Origin: Bacillus_BD sp963708895
GTDB taxonomy: Bacteria > Bacillota > Bacilli > Bacillales > Cytobacillaceae
Direction: 5' to 3'
Assembly: GCA_963708895.1 (NCBI GenBank)
Contig: CAVPUE010000003.1
Span: 1-36,674, forward strand
Length of the DNA: 36,674 nucleotides
Numbering within the stretch: position 1 is the stretch's first letter; every line of letters begins with the position of its first letter. Shown here in pieces: positions 24,863-34,744 of this stretch. The notes beneath the pieces are model-generated. The model was given only the letters and a program-made list of their open reading frames with translations. It was not told the DNA's origin and ran no database searches. A program made the position numbers and the translations under genes.

Positions 24863-25018
24863 TATTCATATCAGTATCAATAAAAGAAATGGATGGTGAA
24901 TGAAGGAGTTTATAAAAAGGAGTCGAATATCAAATATGTTAGAGATAATGTTTTGATTTTATGGTCATTATGTTAAAATAATAATGAAAATGGATAAGCT
25001 ATTTAATGAGGTGATAAG

Positions 25019-25375
25019 TTGACACTTAATTTGTATTGGTATCCTAAATGTGGGACATGCCGAAAAGCGAAGAAATGGCTTGACGAGCATGAAAAGCCCT
25101 ATAACGAAATACATATTGTAGAAAATCCTCCTTCATACGAGGAACTTGAAAAAATGTACAAAAATAGTGGGCTCGAACTTAAGAAATTCTTTAATACCAG
25201 TGGTCAGCGATATCGTGAGCTTGGTATGAAAGATAAAATTAAGGAAGCTACAGAAAAAGAACTACTTGAAATGCTTGCTTCAGATGGTATGTTAATCAAG
25301 CGTCCAATTACCACAGATGGCAACAAAGTAACTGTTGGTTTCAATGAAGAACAATTTACAAATACTTGGGTTTAA
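25019..25375 (+). CDS. yusI: ArsC/Spx-family protein YusI
   Basis: This 118-residue thioredoxin-fold protein of the ArsC/Spx family has a CGTC redox motif at residues 11-14 (YWYPKCGTCRKAKKWL) and KRPIT near residue 100. B. subtilis YusI lies in the same place beside gcvH. These proteins are often annotated as arsenate reductase, but the activity is unproven. It starts at TTG with GAGGTGA upstream. It has its own upstream region after the fad terminator and lies 68 bases before gcvH. Confidence 0.9.
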   Translation: MTLNLYWYPKCGTCRKAKKWLDEHEKPYNEIHIVENPPSYEELEKMYKNSGLELKKFFNTSGQRYRELGMKDKIKEATEKELLEMLASDGMLIKRPITTDGNKVTVGFNEEQFTNTWV

Positions 25376-25443
25376 GTTAAAAACTATCTGCCTTAAAGGT
25401 AGGAAGTCAAACTTATACATAAATTAAACTGGAGGAATTTTGA

Positions 25444-25824
25444 ATGAGTATACCTAAAGAATTGCGTTATTCAGAAGATCATGAGTGGATAAAAGTGGAA
25501 GGTAACAAAGCTCGCATTGGGATCACTGAGTTTGCACAGTCTGAACTTGGCGATATTGTGTTTATGGAGTTACCTGAAGTCGGTGATGAAATCACGCTAG
25601 GTGAATCATTTGGAAGTGTTGAATCTGTTAAAACCGTTTCAGAACTAAATGCACCAATCAGTGGGAAAATAGTAGAAATCAATGAAGAACTTGGGGATGA
25701 GCCTCAATTCGTAAATGAGTCTCCATATGAAAAAGGTTGGATGATTGTTGTTGAGTTATCTGATGAATCACAAATCGATAACTTATTGTCTGCTGAGAAA
25801 TATGAAGCAATGATCAGCAACTAA
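25444..25824 (+). CDS. gcvH: Glycine cleavage system H protein
   Basis: GcvH is the lipoyl carrier of the glycine cleavage system; in Bacillus it also serves as lipoyl donor for the 2-oxoacid dehydrogenases. It has 126 residues with the lipoyl-lysine K63 in ESVKTVSELNAP and the typical start of H proteins (LRYSEDHEWIKVE). GGAGG precedes the ATG. It lies in the same place as in B. subtilis (yusI-gcvH-yusF-yusE). Confidence 0.97.
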   Translation: MSIPKELRYSEDHEWIKVEGNKARIGITEFAQSELGDIVFMELPEVGDEITLGESFGSVESVKTVSELNAPISGKIVEINEELGDEPQFVNESPYEKGWMIVVELSDESQIDNLLSAEKYEAMISN

Positions 25825-25837
25825 TTCGATTAACACG

Positions 25838-25865
25838 AGAGGGCGCCTTTTTTGGCGCTTTCTGT
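25838..25865 (+). terminator. Possible terminator after gcvH
   Basis: GCGCC and GGCGC pair across TTTTTT and are followed by TTTCTGTG. The stem is short and the U-tract imperfect, so read-through into yusF is possible. Confidence 0.5.
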
Positions 25866-25899
25866 GTTTACAAAATTCATTTCTGGTAGGGGAGAAGAA

Positions 25900-26250
25900 A
25901 TGGAAAATTTATATCAGGACAAGGTTATTATTGTAGAAGGGCTTTCCGATCGAAACAAGATAAAAAAGATCATAAAAGAACCGGTCGAAATTATTTGTAC
26001 AAATGGAACGATTTCAGCTGACACTTTAGAGGAATGGGTAGAAACATGGTTTGATAGTGATCTATATATATTAGTGGATGCGGATAAATCAGGTGAGAGA
26101 ATAAGAAAAACATTAAAAAAGGAATTTCCAAATGCTCTTCACCTATACATTGATAAGGAATTTCGTGAAGTAGCGAGCGCTCCAAGTTATCATCTTGCAT
26201 CCGTTTTATTAATGGCCAATATTGAGGTTCATAGTGAATATATTAGATAG
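25900..26250 (+). CDS. yusF: Toprim-domain protein YusF
   Basis: This 116-residue protein is essentially one Toprim domain: the glutamate E13 in VIIVEGLSDR and the D60-x-D62 pair in LVDADKSGE form the metal site shared with topoisomerases, primases and RNase M5. It resembles B. subtilis YusF and RNase M5-like nucleases; the substrate is unknown. The frame is open from 25852, but GGGGAGAAG directly precedes the ATG at 25900 and this start gives MENLYQDKVI. It is followed within 16 bases by yusE. Confidence 0.88.
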   Translation: MENLYQDKVIIVEGLSDRNKIKKIIKEPVEIICTNGTISADTLEEWVETWFDSDLYILVDADKSGERIRKTLKKEFPNALHLYIDKEFREVASAPSYHLASVLLMANIEVHSEYIR

Positions 26251-26265
26251 AGCGGGGAAAGAAAA

Positions 26266-26581
26266 ATGAATGAATGGAAACAAGAACAACTAGATGAATT
26301 TATCGAGCAAAACCAAACAGGATGCCTTTATCTATACACTCCATTTTGTGGTACTTGCCAGGTTGCAAGCAAAATGTTAACAATAGTAGAAGAAATCATG
26401 CCGGATCTGGAGATGGGAAAGATTAATTTAAATTTCAGACAGGATTTAGCGCACGAATTGGAAAATTGAAAGTGTTCCTTGTTTAGTGTTTATTAACCAA
26501 GGAAAAATTCATTCAAAATTATATACTTTCCAATCGGTGCCAAACGTAATAGAAAAAATAAAAGAGAACCTTCATCATTAG
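26266..26581 (+). CDS. yusE: Thioredoxin-like protein YusE, frameshifted
   Basis: This thioredoxin-fold protein of about 104 residues has the redox pair C28/C31 in TPFCGTCQVASKM. The frame stops at 26469, but one base further it continues KIESVPCLVFINQG, with the conserved cis-proline (VPCLV), through KLYTFQSVPNVIEKIKENLHH to a stop at 26581. One extra G at 26460-26461 explains the break. It lies immediately after yusF, as in B. subtilis. A sequencing error is likely. Confidence 0.85.
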
Positions 26582-26698
26582 AACTATGAATATTTTGAAT
26601 GACACTTTTTTACATATTTCTCGGGAAATAAAGAATAATTAATGATGAACGCTGTTGTTTTTTGTAACCATGAATCGAGAACTTTCGAACTATATACT

Positions 26699-26749
26699 AA
26701 GAATATTCTTCGAAAAAATGATTGACATCTGCTACTGATGTGGTAAAAT
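26699..26749 (+). promoter_or_regulatory. metY promoter with upstream palindrome
   Basis: TTGACA (26722-26727), 16 bases, TAAAAT (26744-26749) lies about 88 bases before metY. A perfect 12-base palindrome AAGAATATTCTT (26699-26710), itself between TCGAA and TTCGA, lies 11 bases upstream of the -35 and could be an operator. No SAM riboswitch is present in the leader. Confidence 0.6.
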
Positions 26750-26837
26750 TCTACTATAAATAATAGGTTCTGATTAATTTGAAATTTTTTTAGTTTAAAA
26801 TCACAGTTTTCTTATATGAAAAGAAGGAGAGATGGAA

Positions 26838-28136
26838 ATGTCAGAAAAAAAATACCGTATTGAAACATTAAGTGTACATGGTGGTCTTCAACCAGATCCA
26901 GTAACAGGAGCGAGAGCTGTACCGATTTATCAAAATAATGCTTATCAATTTAAAAATACAGAGCATGCAGCGAATTTATTTGGTTTATCTGAGCCTGGTT
27001 ATATTTATACACGGATACATAATCCTACAACAACTGTTTTTGAAGAAAGAGTAGCTCTACTTGAAGGTGGAGTTGGTGCCCTTGCAGTTGCAAGTGGAAT
27101 GGCTGCCATCACATTAGCGATCTTAAACATTGCTGAAAGTGGTGACGAAATCATTTCTGCTTCAAATTTATATGGTGGAACTTATAATTTATTTGCGGTT
27201 ACATTACCGAAATATGGAATCAATGTTAAATTTGTTGATCCAGAAGATCCAGAAAACTTCCGTGCAGCTATTACAGATAAAACAAAAGCAATCTTTGCTG
27301 AAACAATCGGAAATCCAAGCTTAAAAGTTTTAGATATTGAAAAAGTAGCTAATATTGCTCATGAAGCTGGAATTCCACTAATGATCGATAATACATTTGC
27401 AACACCATACCTTTGCCGTCCAATTGAATTTGGTGCAGACATTGTGATTCATTCAGCAACAAAATGGCTTTTAGGTAATGGTACGTCAACAGGTGGAGTA
27501 ATCGTTGATGGTGGAAAATTTGATTGGAATTCACCGAAATTCCCTGGATTAACAGAGCCAGATGAAAGCTACAATGGCCTTGTGTATGCAAGAGATGTTG
27601 GTGCTGCTGCTTATATTACAAAAGCACGTGTTCAATTATTACGAGACTTAGGACCGGCGTTAAGTCCACAAAATGCCTTCCAATTTGTATTAGGTCTTGA
27701 AACATTGCATGTAAGAATGAAAGAACATGTAGCAAATACAGTGAAAGTTGTAGAATACTTAGAAAAACATCCTGCTGTTAGCTGGGTTCTATATCCTGGT
27801 AGTGAAAATAACCCAGATAAAGAGTTAGTAGCTAAATACCTTCCTAAAGGTGCTGGTTCAATGGTTATCTTCGGCATTAAAGGTGGTAGAGAAGCAGGGG
27901 CAAAAGTGATTAACAGTGTCGAGTTATTTGCACATGTTGCGAATGTGGGCGATGCTAAAAGTTTAATTATTCACCCTGCAAGCACAACACATCAACAATT
28001 AGATGCAGAAGGCCTAAAAGCTGCCGGTGTAGGTGAGGACTTAGTTCGACTTTCAATTGGAATTGAAAACGTAGAAGATATTATTGAAGACTTAGAGCAA
28101 GCGATTGAAAAAGCAACAGGTTTAGCTTCGCTATAA
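26838..28136 (+). CDS. metY: O-acetylhomoserine sulfhydrylase (homocysteine synthase) MetY
   Basis: MetY is a PLP enzyme of the Cys/Met metabolism family that makes homocysteine from O-acetylhomoserine and sulfide. It has about 432 residues, longer than cystathionine synthases, as usual for MetY. The PLP lysine is K209 in SATKWLLGNGTSTGG; YIYTRIHNPTTTVFEERVALLEGG and the aspartate in MIDNTFATPYLCRP are family landmarks. The start at 26838 is preferred over 26832 because AAGGAG then has normal spacing. B. subtilis has a different enzyme set and lacks metY here. The sulfhydrylase role is inferred from the family. Confidence 0.92.
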   Translation: MSEKKYRIETLSVHGGLQPDPVTGARAVPIYQNNAYQFKNTEHAANLFGLSEPGYIYTRIHNPTTTVFEERVALLEGGVGALAVASGMAAITLAILNIAESGDEIISASNLYGGTYNLFAVTLPKYGINVKFVDPEDPENFRAAITDKTKAIFAETIGNPSLKVLDIEKVANIAHEAGIPLMIDNTFATPYLCRPIEFGADIVIHSATKWLLGNGTSTGGVIVDGGKFDWNSPKFPGLTEPDESYNGLVYARDVGAAAYITKARVQLLRDLGPALSPQNAFQFVLGLETLHVRMKEHVANTVKVVEYLEKHPAVSWVLYPGSENNPDKELVAKYLPKGAGSMVIFGIKGGREAGAKVINSVELFAHVANVGDAKSLIIHPASTTHQQLDAEGLKAAGVGEDLVRLSIGIENVEDIIEDLEQAIEKATGLASL

Positions 28137-28187
28137 TTGTTAAGTTTTCTGTAAGTTATTACTATATCGAAATAACAACTAGAGTGA

Positions 28188-28216
28188 TTGACACTCATTG
28201 TTTTACATGATACTAT
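28188..28216 (+). promoter_or_regulatory. Sigma-A promoter of metNPQ
   Basis: TTGACA (28188-28193), 17 bases, TACTAT (28211-28216), about 50 bases before the riboswitch. A second TATAAT-like box lies near 28233. Confidence 0.65.
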
Positions 28217-28265
28217 ATCCTTCGATATCCGACTATAATAGTATAGAAGAATAACATAAATGTTT

Positions 28266-28377
28266 GTCTCTTATTAAGAGAGGTGGAGGGATGTGCCCGA
28301 TGAAACCCGGCAACCGTCAATGAATAATTGAAACGGTGCCAATTCACACAAAGCAGGTTGCTTTGAAAGATGGGAGA
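28266..28377 (+). promoter_or_regulatory. SAM-I riboswitch (S-box)
   Basis: The leader has the S-box core in order: TCTCTTATTAAGAGAGGTGG, AGGGATGTGCCCGATGAAAC, CCGGCAACC, GGTGCCAATTC, and GAAAGATGGGAGA, whose last bases pair with the first strand to form P1. Binding of SAM should favour the terminator that follows and switch off methionine import. Confidence 0.97.
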
Positions 28378-28394
28378 AAGGTTATTTTCAAGGT

Positions 28395-28428
28395 GCCTTT
28401 CTGCTCTCAATAGCAGAAAGGCATTTTA
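28395..28428 (+). terminator. SAM-riboswitch terminator
   Basis: GCCTTTCTGCT (28395-28405) pairs perfectly with AGCAGAAAGGC (28412-28422), followed by ATTTTACTT. It lies 85 bases before metN. Confidence 0.9.
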
Positions 28429-28512
28429 CTTATTATATAGCCACTATTTTAGTATAATGTACTCTAGTCAATAGTGGTTTACGAAAAGTGAAAAGAAGGT
28501 GAACGTATCACG

Positions 28513-29539
28513 ATGATTTCAATCAAAAATGTAAATAAAATTTTTTCCACGAAACAAGGGAATGTAACAGCGGTTTCTGATGTTGATTTAGAGATTAATG
28601 AAGGAGAGATATTTGGAGTTATTGGATATAGCGGTGCTGGTAAAAGTACATTAATTCGCATGTTAAATGGACTTGAAATTCCAACTGGAGGTACAGTAAC
28701 CGTTGCTGATAAACAAATATCTCATATTAAAGGTGCTGATTTAAGAAATGCTCGCCAAGAAATTAGCATGATTTTCCAACACTTTAATTTATTATGGTCA
28801 AGAACAGTACGAGAAAATATTGCCTTTCCTCTTGAAATAGCAGGTATTCCGAAACGAAAAAGACAGCAAAGAGTGGATGAACTGATTCGCTTAGTAGGAT
28901 TAGAGGGAAGAGAAGATTCTTATCCTTCTCAGCTAAGTGGTGGTCAAAAGCAAAGGGTAGGGATTGCTAGAGCACTTGCTAATAAACCGAAAGTGTTGCT
29001 ATGTGATGAAGCGACATCTGCATTAGACCCAGAAACAACGGATTCAATTTTAGATCTGTTAGTCGATATTAATAAAAACCTCGGTTTAACAATTGTGCTG
29101 ATTACTCATGAAATGCATGTGATTCGGAAAATTTGTCACCGTGTTGCGGTAATGGAAGACGGAAAAGTGGTTGAACAAGGATCTGTATTAGAAATCTTTA
29201 AAGATCCACAGCAACCGATTACGAAACGTTTTGTACAACAAATGACAGAACCTGAAGAAACAAGAGAAACAATCCAACATTTGCTTAAAGAGATTAAATC
29301 AGGTAAGGTTATCCGACTTTCATTTATTGGGGAAGGAACCGAACAGCCCTTTAATGACAGATTTAATTCGAAATTATGATGTGACAGTGAATATTCTTCA
29401 AGGTAAAATTTCACAAACACAAGATGGTTCATATGGTACGTTATTTATTCATCTGGATGGAGAAGAACAAGTGATTACCGATGCGATTCATTTTATTGAA
29501 TCACAGCAAGTTACCGTGGAGGTGATTACACATGCTTAG
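28513..29539 (+). CDS. metN: Methionine ABC transporter ATPase MetN, frameshifted
   Basis: MetN is the ATPase of the D/L-methionine importer. Walker A GYSGAGKST is at 38-46, LSGGQ at 141-145, and Walker B LLCDEATSALD at 162-172; a C-terminal NIL regulatory domain follows. The frame stops at 29379, but one base further it continues LMTDLIRNYDVTVNILQG through the rest of the NIL domain to 29539. An extra C in CCC at 29347-29349 explains it. Corrected length is about 342 residues. The gene lies under the SAM riboswitch and its end overlaps the metP start by eight bases. Confidence 0.93.
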
Positions 29540-30201
29540 CAGTTGGTTTCCAAATGTAAACTTGGACAAAGCTCTTGAAAAAACAGTTGAGACACTCTAT
29601 ATGACAGGTGCTTCGCTCATCTTCATCGCTATTATTGGTATTGGTTTAGGTTTGTTACTATTTTTAACCTCAAGTGGAAATTTATGGGAAAATAAATTGG
29701 TTAACTCTATTATTGCAGCTATTGTGAATATATTTCGATCGATCCCTTTTGTTATTTTAATTGTATTATTAATTCCTTTTACAAAAGTTATAGTTGGGAT
29801 CCATGATTGGAAAGGAAGCAGCTTTACCAGCATTAATTATTGGTTCTGCACCATTTTATGCAAGAATGGTTGAGATAGGTTTAAGAGAAATTGATAAAGG
29901 TGTTATTGAAGCTGCAAGATCGATGGGTGCAAAAACGAGTACAATTATTTTTAAAGTACTTCATTCCAGAATCCATGCCAGCATTGTTTCAGGTATTACT
30001 GTAACGCGATTGCCCTTATAGGTTATACAGCAATGGCGGGTGTTATTGGTGCTGGCGGTTTAGGAGATCTATGCCTATTTAGATGGCTTTTCAAGAGGAC
30101 AAAATGATGTTACATTATTTGCAACAATTGTTATTTTAATTATTGTGTTTATCATCCAATATATTGGAGATACAATAACAAAAAAAATAGATAAAAGATA
30201 G
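29532..30201 (+). pseudogene. metP: Methionine ABC permease MetP, multiple frameshifts
   Basis: This is the membrane permease of the methionine importer. Frame 1 starts MLSSWFPNVNLDKALEKTVE and has the first membrane helices; the remainder is spread over other frames: MIGKEAALPALIIGSAPFYA, the coupling helix KGVIEAARSMGAKTSTI, then ALIGYTAMAGVIGAGGLGDL, then FSRGQNDVTLFATIVILI to the stop at 30201. Three one-base changes repair it: an extra G at 29796-29798, a missing G near 30004-30007, and an extra base near 30070. The corrected protein would be about 222 residues and normal in content. Sequencing error is more likely than decay, given the neighbouring pattern. Confidence 0.85.
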
Positions 30202-30215
30202 GAAGGGGTAAAATA

Positions 30216-31072
30216 ATGAAAAAATTAATGACCTTATTATTCACGCTTTATTAGTTCTTGCTTTAGCTGCTTGTGGTAACGCTAATGAGGACAATGCTAG
30301 TGAAGGTACGAATAAAGGAACAGAAGAAACAAAAACAATAAAAATTGGAGCAACAAGTGCACCACATGCTGAAATTCTTGAACAAGCAAAGCCATTTTAG
30401 AAGAACAAGGAATTGAATTAGAAATTGCAGACTTTTAGTAAATATGTATTGACTAATCCAGCTCTAGAATGATGGTACCCTAGATGCAAACTTTTTCCAA
30501 CACATCCCATACTTAGAATACAGAGATTGCTAGAAATGGTTATAAATTTGTCAATGCAGGCGGTGTTCACCTTGAACCAATCGCTATTTATTCTCAAAAA
30601 TATAAAACAGTTGATGAAATCAGAAGATGGTGCAACAGTGATTATGAGTAGTAGTGTTCCAGACCATGGTCGTGTTTTAACCTTGTTTGAAGAGGAAGGA
30701 TTAATTAAACTAAAAGATGGTATTGATAAAGCGAATCAGCAACTTTAGAAGATATTGTAGAAAATCCAAAGAATTTAAAGTTTGAATACGATTATGCACC
30801 GATATTCTTCCACAAATTTATAATAATGGTGAAGGTGATCTTAGTTGTTATTAACTCAAATTATGCGATTCAACATGAGTATAAATCCAGTCGAAGATTC
30901 AATTGCTATTGAATCAGGAGAAAACAATCCATATGTAAATGTAATTGCTGTAAAAGAAGGCGATGAAGATAAAGAAGAAATTAAAGCTCTTATCGAAGTA
31001 TTAAATTCACAAGAAATAAAAGACTTTATTCTTGAAAAATATGAAGGTGCAGTAGTACCTGCTTCAAAATAA
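30216..31072 (+). pseudogene. metQ: Methionine-binding lipoprotein MetQ, many frameshifts
   Basis: This is the substrate-binding lipoprotein of the methionine importer (NlpA family). GGAAGGGG precedes the ATG. Across the three frames one can read a signal peptide with LALAACG, then KIGATSAPHAEILEQAK, PYLE, FVNAGGVHLEPIAIYSQKYK, DGATVIMSSSVPDHGRVLTL, NNPYVNVIAVKEGDEDKEE, and the end YEGAVVPASK. About ten one-base insertions or deletions in 860 bases are needed, many of them in short homopolymers. The content of a complete MetQ is present, which points to a poor-quality stretch of sequence; a recent pseudogene is the alternative. Confidence 0.85.
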
Positions 31073-31077
31073 TTATT

Positions 31078-31116
31078 AAAAAGCCATGGTTTCTTCGTGA
31101 AATCATGGCTTTTTAA
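31078..31116 (+). terminator. Terminator after metQ
   Basis: AAAAAGCCATG (31078-31088) pairs with CATGGCTTTTT (31104-31114), with further inner pairing TTTC/GAAA. It ends the metNPQ operon. Confidence 0.87.
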
Positions 31117-31399
31117 CATTTTTACTAATACGAGATTATTTAGAAATACAATTATATTTGTTGAAACATACTATAAATAAAAAAATATTTTTACTATTTT
31201 AGTATCGAAAAACGTCATTTTTCATTCTCAATAGCGGCAGTATAGACTTTCTAAACGTTTTTGTTTTAAAAGCCTGTTATTACTGCATAAGTGTTGCTAA
31301 CAAATTCATTTTGGTATAAGATTGAATGAGAATCAAATGAGAATTTAAAAGGCGGTTCATACCGACAAGATACAATTATTTTTTTGGAGGTTAAATATT
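31117..31399 (+). promoter_or_regulatory. Upstream region of the suf operon
   Basis: This 283-base AT-rich gap must hold the sufC promoter. The best candidate is an extended -10 (TGGTATAAG, 31312-31320) about 80 bases before the ATG, with a weak TTGCTA upstream at short spacing. No SufR-type or Fur-type palindrome was recognised with confidence. Confidence 0.4.
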
Positions 31400-32185
31400 A
31401 TGGCAGGATCTGTATTAACGATCAAAGACTTACATGTTTCAATTGAGGACAAAGAAATTTTAAAAGGTGTGAACCTTGAAATAAAAGGCGGAGAAATCCA
31501 TGCGATTATGGGACCAAATGGAACCGGAAAATCTACTTTATCTTCTGCCATTATGGGGCATCCAAAATATGAAGTAACAAAAGGCAGTATTTCTCTAGAT
31601 GGAAAAAATGTTCTTGAAATGGAAGTAGACGAACGCGCACGTGCAGGTCTATTTTTAGCGATGCAATATCCAAGTGAAATTAGCGGAGTAACAAATGCAG
31701 ACTTTTTACGTTCAGCAATTAACAGCCGCCGTGAAGAAGGAAATGAAATTTCATTAATGAAATTTATCCGTGAAATGGATAAAAAAATGGAATTCCTTGA
31801 AATGGATCCAAATATGGCGCAACGTTACTTAAACGAAGGATTTTCAGGCGGAGAGAAAAAGAGAAATGAAATTCTACAATTAATGATGATTCAGCCGAAA
31901 ATCGCCATTTTAGATGAAATCGACTCTGGACTTGATATCGATGCGTTAAAGGTTGTTTCAAAAGGAATTAATGAAATGCGCGGTGAAGATTTTGGCTGTT
32001 TAATGATCACTCACTACCAACGTCTTTTAGACTATATTACTCCTGACTTTGTACACGTAATGATGCAAGGCCGAATTGTTAAATCTGGAGGTCCTGAACT
32101 TGCTAAGCGTCTAGAAGCAGAAGGATATGATTGGATTAAACAAGAACTTGGTATCGAAGACGAAACAGTCGGTCAAGAAGCGTAA
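31400..32185 (+). CDS. sufC: Fe-S cluster assembly ATPase SufC
   Basis: SufC is the ABC-type ATPase of the SufBCD scaffold that builds Fe-S clusters. The 261-residue protein has Walker A GPNGTGKST at 38-46, the SufC-type signature FSGGEKKRNE, Walker B AILDEIDSGLD and the switch region MITHYQRLL. TTGGAGG precedes the ATG. It opens the sufCDSUB operon, whose gene order is that of other Bacilli. Confidence 0.97.
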   Translation: MAGSVLTIKDLHVSIEDKEILKGVNLEIKGGEIHAIMGPNGTGKSTLSSAIMGHPKYEVTKGSISLDGKNVLEMEVDERARAGLFLAMQYPSEISGVTNADFLRSAINSRREEGNEISLMKFIREMDKKMEFLEMDPNMAQRYLNEGFSGGEKKRNEILQLMMIQPKIAILDEIDSGLDIDALKVVSKGINEMRGEDFGCLMITHYQRLLDYITPDFVHVMMQGRIVKSGGPELAKRLEAEGYDWIKQELGIEDETVGQEA

Positions 32186-32202
32186 GTTAGGGGGATTTAA
32201 TG

Positions 32203-33514
32203 ATGACGACAGAACTAGTAAGCTCTTTTGGAAAAGAGTATATTACCTCTTTTTCAAAAGAAATGGGCGAACCAGCTTGGTTAACAGATTTACGTATACA
32301 TGCACTTGAAGTGGCAGAAGATAAATCATTGCCCTTTGTTGATAAAACAAAAATTGATAAATGGAATTTCACTCAATTTGAAAAACATATTGTCAAAAGT
32401 GAAGACTTTTCAAGTTTTGAGCAGCTTCCTGAAGAGATAAAAAACATAATTAATGTTGAAAAAAGCAATCAATCTCTATACATTCAGAGAAATAATCGTC
32501 CTACTCTTCTCTCTGTGTCGAAAGAATTACAAGAGAATGGCGTTATTTTCACGGATATATTTACAGCCGCACGTGAACATGGAGAATTGCTACAAAAATA
32601 TTTAATGAAGGATTGTGTAAAGGTAGATGAACATCGATTAACTGCCTTACATGCCGCTTTATTAAATGGAGGAGTCTTTATCTATGTTCCAAAGAATGTA
32701 GAATTAAAGGATCCAATTCAAGCAGTATTCCTTCATGATGATGCAGAAGCAAACTTATTCAATCATGTATTGATTGTTGCTGAAGATAATAGCTCTGTTA
32801 CGTATGTGGAAAATTATATTTCAACTGTAGCCTGTACGGGCACTGTATTTAATCTTGTAACGGAAGTCGTTGCAAATGCGAATGCAAAGGTTCAATACGG
32901 TGCTGTTGATAATCTTGCAGAAGGAATTACAACCTATGTAAACCGTCGTGGGATTGCTGGAAGAGACGCAAAAATTGACTGGTCATTAGGCTTAATGAAT
33001 GACGGAAATACAATTTCCGAAAATACAACAAACCTTGTTGGAGACGGTTCTATCGGTGATGCGAAAGCTGTTGTTGTTGGAACTGGTGAACAAATACAAA
33101 ACTTCACAACCAAGATTGTACATTTTGGCAGAAACACGGAAGCGAATATTTTAAAACGTGGTGTTCTAAAAGAAAGCTGCCACTGCCATCTTTAATGGAA
33201 TTGGTAAAATTGAGCACGGAGCGTCAAAATCAGATGCACAGCAAGAATCTCGTCTATTAATGTTAAGTGAAAAAGCACGTGGGGATGCAAATCCAATTTT
33301 ACTTATCGATGAAGATGATGTAACAGCAGGTCACGCAGCATCTGTTGGACGAGTAGATCCAGAACAGCTTTACTATTTAATGAGCCGTGGGATTACGCAA
33401 AAAGAAGCAGAGCGCCTAGTGATTCATGGTTTCTTAGCTCCGGTAGTAGCTGAATTGCCGATTGAAGGAGTTAAAAAACAATTGGTTGAAGTGATTGAAA
33501 GGAAAGTAAAATAA
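32203..33514 (+). CDS. sufD: Fe-S cluster assembly protein SufD, frameshifted
   Basis: SufD is a scaffold subunit that pairs with SufB and SufC. The first frame runs from 32200/32203 to 33195; the correct reading then continues one base later as ATAIFNGIGKIEHGASKSDAQ, SEKARGDANPILLIDEDDVT, AGHAASVGRVDPEQLYYLMSRG to 33514. An extra A in AAA at 33173-33175 explains the break. Corrected length is about 437 residues, normal for SufD. The stop overlaps the ATG of sufS (TAATG). Either of two adjacent ATGs can be the start. A sequencing error is likely because Suf proteins are essential in Bacillus. Confidence 0.93.
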
Positions 33515-34744
33515 TGGATGCAAAAGAGCTCAAACAACTATTTCCAATCCTAAATCAAGAGGTAAATGGTCATCCGTTAGTCTATTTAGATAGTGCAGCG
33601 ACATCTCAAAAACCGACTAGTGTGATTGAAGCAGTATCCAATTATTATCGCTTATGATAATTCAAATGTTCACCGTGGTGTTCATACACTTGGGACAAGA
33701 GCAACAGATGCTTATGAAGGTGCTCGTGAAAAAGTTCGTAAATTTATTAATGCAAAATCAATTCAAGAAATTATTTATACAAGAGGTACGACAACAGCGT
33801 TAAACCTAGTAGCTTCAAGCTATGGTAGAGCAAATCTAGGTGAAGGTGATGAAATTATCATCACTTATATGGAGCATCACAGTAACATAATTCCGTGGCA
33901 ACAGGTAGCCAAACAAACAGGTGCAACCTTAAAGTATTTTCCACTTCAAGAAGATGGGACGCTATCAATCGAGGATGTACGAAGCACCATTACACCTAAT
34001 ACAAAAATTGTTGCTCTTACGATGGTTTCTAATGTTCTTGGTACCATGAATCCCATTAAAGAAATTGCACAAATTGCCCATGAAAATGGAGCTGTCATTG
34101 TCGTAGATGGCGCGCAAGGTGCACCACATTTGGGCATTGATGTACAAGATCTAGATTTTGATTTTCTAGCATTTTCAGGTCACAAAATGTGCGGTCCAAC
34201 AGGGATTGGTGTACTGTACGGGAAAAAGCAATTACTAGAAAATATGGAACCAATTGAATTTGGCGGCGAAATGATTGATTTTGTCGGACTCCACGAATCA
34301 ACATGGAAAGAACTACCATGGAAATTTGAAGGTGGAACACCGATTATTGCTGGTGCAATTGGACTCGGTGCAGCAATCGACTTTTTACAAGAAATAGGGT
34401 TAGACAATATTCTAGAGCATGAGCATAAGTTGGCAGCCTATGCATTAGAAAAAATGTCTACAATTGAAGGTTTAACGATTTATGGTCCGCCAGAAGCTGA
34501 AAAGCGTGCAGGCGTAATCACATTTAATCTTTCCGATGTTCATCCACATGATGTTGCAACGGTCCTAGATGCAGAGGGAATTGCCGTACGAGCTGGACAT
34601 CACTGTGCGCAACCATTAATGAAATGGTTAAACGTATCAGCAACAGCTAGAGCAAGCTTTTATCTGTATAATACCGAAGAAGATATCGATAAATTAGTGG
34701 AAGGACTTGCGAAAACAAAGGAGTATTTTAGCGATGTCTTCTAA
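33514..34744 (+). CDS. sufS: Cysteine desulfurase SufS, frameshifted
   Basis: SufS is a PLP enzyme that takes sulfur from cysteine as a persulfide and passes it to SufU. The ATG at 33514 overlaps the sufD stop. The N-terminal piece (MDAKELKQLFPILNQEVNGH, LVYLDSAATSQKP) is cut off by one extra T at 33652-33653; then the frame continues YDNSNVHRGVHTLGTRATDA to the end. PLP lysine in FSGHKMCGPTGIG and catalytic cysteine in VRAGHHCAQPLM are present. Corrected length is about 409 residues. The end overlaps sufU by 11 bases. The frameshift is most likely a sequence error, as sufS is essential in relatives. Confidence 0.94.

Noticed and set aside
29327..30201. Programmed ribosomal frameshifting in metN and metP
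   Set aside because: No slippery heptamer with a downstream structure was seen, the breaks lie at different homopolymers in many unrelated genes, and such recoding is not known for these families.
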